Below are positions 1-19,820 of a stretch of 64,000 nucleotides of DNA, one piece after another. Each line of letters starts with the position of its first letter. The stretch's first letter is position 1. The stretch covers positions 248,001 to 312,000 of the forward strand of contig CM114273.1 in assembly GCA_050084515.1 (NCBI GenBank), in the 5' to 3' direction. A program made the position numbers and the translations under genes. Source of the DNA: Blasia pusilla (Eukaryota > Marchantiophyta > Marchantiopsida > Blasiales). Under the pieces are notes generated by a model. It searched no databases, was not told the origin of the DNA, and worked only from the letters and a program-made list of their open reading frames with translations.

Positions 1-157
1 CACTTGTCAGGACTCCATAATCAAGCACTGTTCCACGACTTTAACTTAACATTGTTGTAGACAGTCTTATTCATAATCCCCAGAAGCATCCAGGGACCTT
101 GAACTCAAAGACGCAACCAACAAGCGTTTGCAAAATTGAGATAAAATTAGCATCTTA

Positions 158-8946
<8,789 letters not shown>

Positions 8947-8949
8947 TGA

Positions 8950-9640
8950 GAGGTGCAAATTGGCCCCCGGAGTTGTAGCCATTACTCTCGAGCGGCCAAT
9001 TCACCTCCAATTCTTCCACAAATCACAACCTCAGCACCGGCTTCCTTCTCGTCGGAAAATTATCCGAAGTAAACACCAAGACAATTGAGGATAATAGTAC
9101 AGCCACATCGCAGCTTACTACAGGAAGTCATCGCTCTATAATTAACTTGATTAATGAGGGCTCCCTGTGAGTGACGTAGATCACTTGAGCGGATGTGTGT
9201 AAGCCGCTTGAGGTCTATATTCAATCCACTTGATGAAGTAAAGTGCACCAATTTGCACAGTGTAGTCTCTAGGAACAATCTGCTTGAAGGATAGACCAGC
9301 TTACTAAGAAACCTTCGTGCTGAACAAGACCTTCTCCCTCTCTCCGTCCGAGCTAATGCCGGCGGATGTGTTCGGCCCTGGCATGTCGTTCTCACTCCCT
9401 ACGGCCAAATTACGTCCCCTTCATGCTGGCTTGAAAACATGCTAACTCGATTTTCCAAATGTCGTTGAGACAGCTGTAGACCTGCACATGATAGTCGGCA
9501 TATTATGTAGTGTTTGCAGGAGAGCGGCATGAACGCAGTTCATCCAAGATTCCTCCATCCGATTCAGCCATTAAATTGTCGTGCAGACTGATATTGAGGT
9601 GTCGTCACGCAATTTCAAGCAGGAAGGGAGGGGAGATGTT
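8950..9640. other. Upstream region of NRPC1, no recognised gene
   Basis: Directly 5' of the NRPC1 start codon. It probably holds the promoter and 5' UTR, but no clear TATA box or conserved element could be assigned. Short open frames here show no family resemblance. Confidence 0.4.
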
Positions 9641-9647
9641 CTAGGGA

Positions 9648-9870
9648 TCAATCGAGCGCCACTGTAGGTGTCCACATTAACAGGAACAAGTTGTGACATT
9701 GCAGATAACCTGAACCACGCGGACCGTATCGATCCCAAATCTGATGCACGAGTTGGGTCACGAAGAATTTGCTGCCAAATTCGAGTACGTAGCAAGCTGA
9801 AGCTGAGCTAACAGCTCTGCGACGGCCACAGTCTTTGAGAATCTTCCTAATCTCTTCAGTCGTCACTTCC
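9648..9870 (-). CDS. Candidate internal exon of an unrecognised gene
   Basis: On the minus strand a TACGCAG acceptor near 9871 is followed by an open frame that begins with GTG, not ATG, and reads EVTTEEIRKILKDCGRRRAV then SSASACYVLEFGSKFFVTQL. The helical look (short helix, loop, long helix) loosely recalls histone-fold proteins, but no signature residues allow a family call. No convincing upstream start exon was found: ATGCTTCTTTGGAAATTC near 10045 is a possible first exon, but its phase does not join. It may equally be chance coding in the NRPC1 upstream region. Confidence 0.22.
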
Positions 9871-10049
9871 ACTGCGTACTACAAAATTACAGTGATCTTC
9901 AATCTAAAAACCAGAATATTTTGCGTCGAATCCTGGGCGGTCCTGCGAATCGCTCTAAAATTCACAAGCACAACAAACTACCTCCATCTCTACAAATCGA
10001 GCTCCTACCTACCTACCTCCAACAATCGAATTTCCAAAGAAGCATGAGG

Positions 10050-11200
10050 AAAGGAGCCCGCCGCCAAACAGAAATTGCCTCAGTGCAAACTCCGACTCCA
10101 CCTGGACTCATGAGCGTATTCACAGCGATCAAACATCTTGCATCTAGCTCGACCCTACCCCTGATTTCGAAAGAATGAGTTCGAGAAAGATATGGCTCGA
10201 GAAAGCAAGACCCTAAACCCTTTTCGTTCGCAAACGGTTCCTGTGTACCTCCCATGGAGCGTTTGTGGGGGGAGGGTTGGAAAATTTTAGTAGCATGGTG
10301 AGGTAACATGTATTTAAAAAAATAAACAATGGAGATGGTTTTAATTTAATTTTAATATAATGGATGTGAACATGTATATACAATACAATAGATACAATAT
10401 ATATGAGAATATATACACATAACGTGCGGGTGAAAAATAGGAGTTAAAATTAGGACATGTTAATTTAACCCGTCTATTAAATAATACTTGTGTCAATAGT
10501 GGAGGAAAGTATAATGGGTTTTTTGAAATCCCATCCTCTTTTAATTACATAGAAGAATATTTTTCAACAAGCCGTTTAGGGGGGTGAAATTGATTATGAC
10601 ATGACATTGGAGGACATGTGGATAGATCACCTCAAGTTCTATGGTTGTGTGCAAACTTGACCCCAGCTCCACTCATGGGCGTATTCATAGAAATAAAACA
10701 TTTCGCTACTTGCACAACCCTACCTACCTCTCAATGGGAAAGAATTAGTGTGATGCTCGTGTTATGCACAAGTAAGGGGAAAGGCATTCTAGGCATCAAT
10801 TAAATCCTTAGCCCTATTTATTTAGTTATTCTCTTAAATCTGTCAACACCGGAGGAGGGTTTCTCTAACCCCATCCTCTTTTAATTAGATACAAATGGTC
10901 GAGTTACAGAGTTGACTTAGAAAAATAAGACCCTAAACCCTTTGCGTTTACAATCAGTTCGTATGTAACTCCATATGAGCATTTGTGGTGGGAAGTAGAA
11001 ATTTAAATCTACGGTGAGATAATGGTGTATTTTTAAACAAAAAAAATTGGAAATGATTTTGATACAATTGGATGTGAAAATTTATATACATTAATATTGC
11101 TAAACAACCAATTTGGGGTCCTTTGAGAGTGGGGGGAATTGATTATGACATACTAGTGGATAACATGTGGATAGGTTAGATGGAGAAAAAAAAACAAGTA
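10050..11200. repeat. Two diverged copies of an interspersed repeat
   Basis: The block 10085-10275 (CTCATGAGCGTATTCACAGC, later AGACCCTAAACCCTTTTCG and GAGCGTTTGTGGGGGG) recurs at 10660-11000 as CTCATGGGCGTATTCATAG, AGACCCTAAACCCTTTGCG and GAGCATTTGTGGTGGG. A second motif, AATTGATTATGACAT followed by GGACATGTGGATAG, appears at about 10588-10628 and 11137-11175; its GGACATGTGGATAG part also recurs near 12680. CCCATCCTCTTTTAATTA appears at about 10538 and 10871, and in altered form near 39940. This looks like a low-copy non-autonomous element broken by indels. No coding sequence. Confidence 0.5.
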
Positions 11201-14200
11201 GTGCTTGTTGGGACATTAATAAACAAAATTTTAAGCATACCACAAAGATTGTCTTTTCAAGTTGTGACAAGAATATAAAATTTAAAAATACTTGAAAGAC
11301 ATTTTCATGTTTTCTTAATAGGCTATTCTTCCAATGATGGATCCATTTTACCTTGAGTTATAAATAATTGGAAATGTTTTACCTTAGATTATGATTGTTC
11401 ATCTATAAAGGGTAAATAGGGAAACGTACTTAAACCAATGTAATATGATTAATTTTACTTGTATGTAACATTTCCTTTACAAAATGGGTGCTTGCAAATT
11501 TGGGTTGGTTTCCAAATTATAACCATTGGGGACCACCAAACAATTCGATCTCAAAACACCACAATAACATAATTTGAAGAAGTGGAAATCACATAAAATT
11601 GTGGACAACTAGGTAACATGGACTATGGGATCCAAAATAGGGAACGCTACATGAATCCATGGAAAAAAGTCTTACAAAAACACTCTTGCACTAACAAAAC
11701 CTATGGTTACGGTGCTATTAGAGCAACACGCACTACATACTTGGACAAAAATAGGAGGTGTCATGTGAGTTCTTGACAAAAATATGTTATACTACTCAAT
11801 AAAAAATGTACTAATCTAGATCTCACCAAAATATACATCATAGGGCAACAAGACATAGCAAAAAATTGTCGTGTCTCCCTATAATAGTTTTGTTTAAAAT
11901 AGCAAAATTGGAAATAAGATGTGTCGCGTAGTATGGGGACATTGAGACGGGCATGTAAAAAAATAATGGAGATCCATCTTTGAATGGGAAGATGAAACAC
12001 ACTTGTGATTTTGTTGATCCACGGGGAGATCATAGTATCATTCAACCCAAAATTTAGGAGAAGTTACATAATATACACCAATCTAAATGGACAAACAAAG
12101 CAATAAACTCCATCAGACCATGAAAATAGATTTGTGATGAGAAGCATTTAGTTTCCAACAATGGAGGATGGTTCTCAAGGACATCATTTACGAATGTTAT
12201 TCATAAGCACAAAAACACTAACCATAAAGTATACAATGCAAGTGTAGTATAATCCAATGGCATATGTGACACGTAAGTAGCTTAACACGGTGGAACACTC
12301 TCCTTAGCAACACTCCTCAAAAAATCCCATAAGAATAAAGGCCACTTGGGATTTTTGAGGTTTACTGTGGTCCAAAGGCATATGTTATGACATATGTGCT
12401 AGTCCACATAGAGGAGGCATGTTTTTCGACTACACACAAAAACTACATGTGTCTCATTAGTGCCCCTCTGCACACATACAAAACTCCTTGTAGTTGGGTC
12501 TGTAATTATGGGATTTATCCTCCATTTGAACAACACATACTTCCCCTTAGGTCATAATGAAGTGTTATAATATGGGCGACTCAATATTGGGCTAATTTTT
12601 GTGACGAAGAATAGGGTTTCTCCCGTTCATAATCGTGGTGCATGATTGGGAGGATAAATTAGTTCCTAAAATTTGTTGAAGGACATGTGGATAGGCTAGG
12701 TAGAGAGAGAAAATGGGATTGCATGTAAGGACCGTAATAAAATTTTCATGCCACAAAATATATTAATTTATTTTAATAATTTATTTTTTAACAACATTGA
12801 GTGCATACAATTTTTCATTTGTATGAGGGTTATCAGAGAGTGCTATGATGGTAATTTCACTTCTCATACCTACTCTTGATAAAGCACCATACAATTGTCT
12901 ATGAGAAAATTCACATGTTCGTTAGTAAATTCCAACCTTTTGTAAATTTTGACCTCCAGACGTAACAATAGTGGTAACTAAAGCACGTCTGATAGGAAAT
13001 TTAAATCTATGAAGATCAAAAAGTCAAAAGATAAGTTAGAGTTAGACGCAATCAAAGGAATATGTAGGATGAAAACTTGATCTCCAATATTTCTCCATGT
13101 AATGATGTCAACGTCTATGACATATGGCATGAAGGTGTGATTCACCCTCATGCCCGTTAGCTTATCCTTTCGCTCCACTCACGTTCAGTAATATTATGAG
13201 TGGTCCTCCACTCTTTTAAGAACAACAAATTTGGTGGTAGTCTAGAAGATAAACATATATTTTGAAACTTCATGGGATAGATATAAGATATCCTCTTGTC
13301 TGAAATGGAATTTGCAAAATATAAATATGCTCTTACACATACAATATGAAAGCGTGTCAGTATCTTGAAGGACAGTATTCTCATTTTCACAAATAATGAA
13401 ATAAATTGAAATCAAAACATTTGCCTCTCCGTGAAATCAAGCTATGATTTCGGTATTGATATGATCCATATTTCTATTTTGGGTGTTAACTAGTTGTATC
13501 CCTCGAGAAGTTAATGTCATGAAATTGTTTAGAATCCTCCCATGTGTTGTATTAACCAGCATGTGGCCCTTTGATAAATGGGGTGGGAGAGAAAAAATTT
13601 GTAGTTCGTAATACGAGAGAGGGGCAACACTAGTTTGTATATCATGTATGTACAGGAGAGAATAGCTTCAAGGAGAGGAGAGAATATGAGGGAGGGGAAG
13701 TTTTGGCAAGAGAGAGGAAATGCCCCATATATGAACCACCACTTGTGTGTATATGAGGTATACACACCATCATGGAAGAGAATACCGGACCGAGAAAGAA
13801 TGGGACGGATGGGATGGAATTAGTAGGAGGTTGTCATGTGCTCCGTGTTGAAGTCACACGAATATCATTAATCACACGAATCTTTCATCCACGGTAGACA
13901 ACAATCACACAAACCAAAGTAGCCTACGTAGCCGAGATGCAAAACGATACATACATGTAGAGGCCGTAACAAGATTTTTGATATTCTTAGTCTTAGATAC
14001 CACATCATATGGCAAATGAATCATACCATCCCCCACATCCAAAGGTAAATGAAGATTACCCTCTCTGACCTTCAATATTTAAGTAACAAAACCTTGTTGA
14101 TAGCCATATGTAGGACCCACAAATAGCGAGCAATATTTATCATCTATAAAATTTTATGCTACTCTAAAATCAACAAATTTTTATGCGCATACACATCGCT

Positions 14201-14640
14201 ACACAACCCATATCGCTAGTCACATCTACATACCACATAACACCCATCTTCCCCAACATGAGGGTAGATTCACACATAAATGAAACATACTCACGCATAT
14301 ACACCTAGGACCCCACAACCGCCCCCTAGCTGGCAGTTCGGTCCCCCCAACTCTTGATAGCACATACATATGTACCCGACAACATCTCATATCCTACACA
14401 CATCTAGCACCATCGGTGCCGTCATCCCCGCAACACTACCCCATTGCAGCAACCCGCCGTGTTGATCCCTCTGGAGAGATCTAACACTCTCGTACCCTAC
14501 TCCAGACATATTCACGGCTCCATGCCTGCCTCACAAGCTTATTTGCACTCCACGCATCTCAACACTCGTCCCCAATAACAATAAAGAAGCTCTGCACCAT
14601 GGGAAAAGACACCCACCCTGACATGTCTCTCCGTGGGACT
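11200..14640. other. AT-rich intergenic stretch without recognised genes
   Basis: Low-complexity, AT-rich sequence with only short open frames on either strand and no recognisable domain. Scattered fragments of the 10-11 kb repeat occur near 12.68 kb. Nothing here could be supported as a gene or an RNA. Confidence 0.6.
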
Positions 14641-17200
14641 ATCCGCTATCGGAATGTCCTCCGCATATGTGCTCCTCTCCCCAAACCCTCCTAATCAGCG
14701 AACACCACCCGTGTGTTGCCAACGTGGTCGCCGTATCCTTATGTGGTCGACCACCACTAGTCCTTGCAAATTGCACCGGTAGATGGCTCACCTGTCCATC
14801 ACCAGATCGCCACCCTGGCCGATAAGAAATCGTCTCCTCCCAAAAATCCAGAATGAAACCTAGAGGGTACAACACAATACTCTCTACCAACACATCATAC
14901 GACTCTACCAGTGTCGTAATCGCCCAAGTGTGCACCATCGCACTATCCGACTCATGCTCTGGTTGGAGTCTAACCACCAACTCCTGTCGAGTCATGTACT
15001 GCGTGGGTGAATATGACCCCAATAGACTTCTGTATCTGAAAGGGAAAACGCTCAATGTCGCCTTTTTTTAAATCCAACGCCAAACACGCCGCCTTTCCTA
15101 ACATCAAGGGTTGCGCTCTTGAATCAAATAGAACACGCTGCAGGTGGCACACCGTACGTGTGGGACTAACCAAGCAAAACACTCATGCTCGGTTTTCCAA
15201 CAACACCACACCTGATGTGATCATAGCTGGCTCTATCGCAGGCCTAGCTGGCATATCTACCAACTTTGCCGCCGTAGCATGCCATGACTCAGTGGGGGAC
15301 ATCCCGAGCACATTCTCCGAGGGTAAGTCCACCACCTCCTTGACTACCTCTGGAAGAAAGGCAGTCACCTCTCCACGTTCACACAACTAGGAGGCCGGCC
15401 GAAACACCTCCGCTTGTCCAACTCCCAATGTTGACTACTCCATCACGGAAAACAACGGAGCGTGGCTCACCCTAATGGCCACCTCCAACAACATGGTTGA
15501 CAGTGGCTCCTCCTGATCCGACATAGGAGTCGCCTCTCCAACTCCTTGTGACGTTGACGCACATGTCCCACCCATGGGTACTACTGGTCCTCGAGGCACC
15601 ATCGATGGTGTATGTAGTGCCTCCAACAATGTGAACGACTAGGGAACCCTGGCCTGCCGCCCATTGGTCCCCTCTTATGGGTCAATCTCAACCCCATCTC
15701 TCAATGGCTTGGTTACTCTCGCAGCACCTCGAGTCACCACTGTAGCAGCCTCAACCTGAGGTGCATTGCACATAAACCTCATCCGCGTACAATCCTTCTC
15801 CGTATCGTGATACAACGTGGGGGCCGAGAGTAGCTAGTGTGGCTAGAGCCACACTAGGTACCCTCGGCTCCGTACCTATCACTGGCTGCATCATCGTCAT
15901 GGCAACAATCCTCTGCTTCAACTGATCGATGTGAGTGAGGAGCGCTGCATCAGGTGCACGTCCTCCATCTCCCCTGACTTGATGGAAATCTACAACCATG
16001 ATCATCAACTCCTCGATCTCCACCAACTCTCTCACCCCAGCCCTCTTCCCACATTTGGACGTACCGCTCGATGAAGATCAAAACACCTATCCCTAGTGTG
16101 ACCATATCGGTAATAATGATCAAATTGCAACTGTGGTGGGGCCATCCTAGGTGGCTCTCGAACACCCGGAGGCACCCTAGGCCCTCTACCATACTCTGGG
16201 CAGTTCCTCTGCCTATGTGGCCCACCGTACGTCCAACAAGCCAACTCTGGCCCTTGCTGGGTAACATATGTTGGTACGGGCCGTTGCCTCATCGGCTGAC
16301 GATACCTGCCTTACTCTCTGAGCCCACTGGCCCACTGTCGTGGTACAAGTGCATGCTCGGGAACCTATGGGTCTACTCCTACTCTTCGACTTGTCTAGTC
16401 CCGTGGTCACCACCAGCTCCTCACTCATGTCGGGCTCTACCTGCTCACACAACTCGAGACCACCTTCAATGTGGGCTTCGCCTTATGAAGCAACGTCATA
16501 TCCCAAACTCTCCTTTGTAGCTCCTCATCCAGCACCGCATACCAATATTGCATTGACTGCGCCTCAGTCACCTCATATGTGGCAACAATCAATTTTCGCA
16601 TGTGCGTGAACGCCTCCCTCAGACTCTCACCTGATCTCCGCTGAAAATCCTGTAGACTCTTCAGCTTGTCGGTCCGCACGCTCCCGTAGCTCCTCCCAAA
16701 ATGTCAAAAGAACTCCACTGTAGGATTGAAACTCAGTGGTCCTCTACCACGAGAGGTCTTGCCACCTCATCACTCTCACTGCCATCCTCTTCATCTAGTC
16801 CCCGGGCTGATGGTGAAGGTCTCTCTGCTCTCACTATCCCATCATACGCCTCGCGGCTACTAGTGGACACATACCCTGGAGCCCTATACACCCTCCAAGA
16901 ATCGATCTCTACAAAGTATAGAGATCAGATTTCCATATAGTCATCCATCGGCGGACCCTCCAAGTGCTAGAACAACCCCTTCAATGCCATAAAAGGGTTG
17001 AATCGCGTAAACGTCCGTATCTCGCACCATGTGTCGAACTCCTGGATGAAACCATCTAGATCTATGGTGCCTACCGCACCCGAGAAATGATGAATGCCCT
17101 AATGGCCCATGTCGTCCATCTCTCCCCAAGTATCACCGTCCCCATCTACGATCTCATCACCTGACCCGCTGTCTAATGATGACAATCCAGCCAGACATGG
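14640..17200 (-). mobile_element. Decayed Ty3/Gypsy gag-protease relic
   Basis: Reading leftward on the minus strand: a gag N-terminal region near 17050-16930 (EFDTWCEIRTFTRFNPFMAL, then a stop); a gag core at 16679-16437 (SLQDFQRRSGESLREAFTHM); two zinc-knuckle remnants at 16292-16032 (CWTYGGPHRQRNC and YYRYGHTRDRCF); and an aspartic protease at 15182-14750 (VLFDSRAQPLMLGKAAC, YDVLVESIVLYPLGF). Several knuckle cysteines are replaced by Tyr or Phe, and the catalytic DSG reads DSR. Frames shift and stops interrupt. No reverse transcriptase or integrase is found to the left, so the copy is truncated or was gag-protease only. LTRs were not delimited. Confidence 0.7.
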
Positions 17201-19800
17201 AAGTCGGGATGGTTCCTCACTAGAAACACCTCAATACCTCACACCACTCTGTGTCACTCCACTACCACTGCTCGTACTACCCCATTCTTCCAGAGCCTAG
17301 AAGAACGCCGTCCCAAGGTACTCCGCACATGCATCCGGAGCACGTAGATGATAACCCTGTCCCACCCGCTCAAGCACTCACACTCACCAAGAGTCTGCCA
17401 TACTCCTCAATAGCTCACCTATGCTAATGGTAACCCCATGACAACACACCGGCCTCATGCATACTCAACACTCGGGCTCACCATGAGCCTCCCAACAAAC
17501 TCACTTGAACTACTAACACACTCGGGTCATACACGCGACCTCTACTCGGCAACCGCAATATATCCACCAACATGCTACACATGAAAGGAGTCTACACTCG
17601 TCACCATCGCTACATCCATCTAATACCAACAACTACCCGATACCCAATACTCTCAATCACACAAGATAAGTATGAGAAAAAGAGACTCGAATGGGTAACA
17701 TGATCACGCCCTCCAACCTACGGCGCCATCAACACTCACTCCTCCATGTGGTGCGAAAACCTCTGCGACACAACACTCTCCTAAAACACCACGTCAAACC
17801 TCTCGTCAGCGGATGCGCACTACCCGTCGGCATCGTCACATGTGTCTCCACCTCTAACCCTCCGTCGCAAACTATCGATGCAAATCACCCATCTCGCCCT
17901 GATTCAACAAAGTGCTAGCAACTCTTGTCATGCCCCATGACCCTAACTAAAGCGCCTAATCATGAAACAACTCCTGTACTATGAAGTTCTCGTTATCCAC
18001 GTAGCCCATCTAACCATGTAGCTCGCATATCACAATCGGCTTAGCTTCAACCTTGTAATTTGGCTTCTACCACATACACCAGCCCTACCTCGACCCAACT
18101 CTAACCCCGTCTGTCCGGAGCGTTTCCCGACTTCCAACTCCATCCGCGACTCCACTATCTTCCGCTCCACCTTCCACCACAGACCTACCGTCTCTGCAGG
18201 GCACATTGCCAAAGGGGCGGCCCACCATACCCTTACGCGGCCCTACATTTTTCGTCCGTCAGCCTTAATTGCCTCCTTCTGGGCCCGGGCATGCTAACCT
18301 ATTTTGCCCACCCTCCCTCTCCTCTCTTACCCCAAACCCACCTCATACCTTCCGGGCCGGGCCCTTGTCTCACCCAAGGAACGGGGAGATCCGGGGTAAT
18401 GAGTAATCTCGGCCGGTCATTTTTAGAATTTTCCGACTACATATATTATTCCCGGCTGGGTTACCGGTGGGTTAGGGACACGTTTCGGAAATCCTCCTGA
18501 ATTGGCTGATTAGGTCGGCTTTGGTCCGGATACCCCACGGCGTGAATGGCAACTGACCTTGGGCCCTCTATCATGCCGGATTTAAATCGTCTCCTCACTA
18601 CATTTGGCAGAAAACTACCGAAAGGCTTTCTAGCTGTCGGAAAACCGGGGCCGGGGGATCATTGAATCTGAACCGTCCATGTTACAACCCTAAAATGTGT
18701 TTAGGGATGGGCTACAACCGCTACACCGCTACGGCTCTCATGAGTCCTGCTGCCGCATCACTTGGGAGTCGGGGCAGGCCCGACAGGGGCCCTACGGAGG
18801 GGTGGAGGGTGTGGAGACCCCACTCCAGCCCACATTCGAGAATCGAGTCTGAGAGACTGAGAGTGACACTGTCACATTCGCTCCCGCAGCCCCGCTCGCG
18901 CTCCTTGTTCCGTCTCGTTCGAAAATCCTTGTTCCGTCTCGTTTGGCGCTCCGCTGAGTCCGCTCACTCCCGCTCGTGCTCGTTCACCTTTTTTGGAACC
19001 TGCAGCCCCGCTCGTGATTCTCTCTCGCTCCTCCTCCCACTACTCGCTGTTGTTACGCCGTTCACGGATTTTTGCTGCTCCACATTAGACCCGCCAATTC
19101 TTCATTGAGTCGAGCTGAGTTATCTTGGAGATTCTGGAGTGTCTCCGCTCTTGATTGCCTCACCCCCGCTGCCCGTGGCTCTGTCTTCTTCTTCAGGTCT
19201 TGCATTGCTTCTGTTTGATGCGGTGCAACCTGCTGTTGTGCAACATTCTAGTCATGCATACTCGTGTGGAAGCTTGCGTTCTTGAAGCTCGCATTTCGTG
19301 AGCCTTGGTGATCTGGAGCCGCTCTTACTGTGCGGCTAGAACTCTCTCAGAACTTCTTTGCAGATCGAACTCCCTCACTTGGTCTCTCTTGTTCTAATCG
19401 CGCAGATTTTTGCGGGTTCTCGTTTTGGTTGTGTGGCCGATTGGCACCTTGGTGGGCCTCTCTCTCGCTCTTGCTGCGTAGTCGTGAGGTAGCTCACCCG
19501 CACATTGGCTTGCTGTTTTCCTCTTAACCTGTATTTCATTTTCCTGCTCTCAAGGGCTTTACATTGAAAGGGCCTTCGCGGTTTTATTCTATTGCTTTTG
19601 TGTAGTGGCATTTCTTCCCTTGCATTTGGTTCACAACTGGGCAGAAATCTTAGGGTGTTGAGGCTTCGATTTCTGTACTCAGTTGTATACCTTGATGTAG
19701 CTCTACACCTGTTGAATGAACATATGTGATTCACACCCGCTTGCTGGAAATTATCCAGAAAGCTCTCATATTTGCTTTCAAGCCATTAACTGTCTACCTT
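17200..19800. other. Retroelement-flank and low-complexity region, no recognised gene
   Basis: 17200-18300 is C-rich and probably belongs to the 5' leader of the Gypsy relic, since the element reads leftward. 18660-19520 is CT-rich on the plus strand, with a direct duplication of a 20-25 base unit (TCCTTGTTCCGTCTCGTT) near 18902-18945. Open frames here have no family resemblance. The stretch before 19821 may be the 5' flank or leader of the hAT element. Confidence 0.4.
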
Positions 19801-19820
19801 TTACCTTTGTAGTTGTAGCA

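Noticed and set aside
9060-9395. 111-codon minus-strand frame upstream of NRPC1
   Set aside because: No family resemblance and no supporting splice pattern; probably chance in the promoter region.
18662-19108. 148-codon plus-strand frame before the hAT element
   Set aside because: Low-complexity Ser/Arg-rich translation of a CT-rich tract with an internal direct duplication; no domain.
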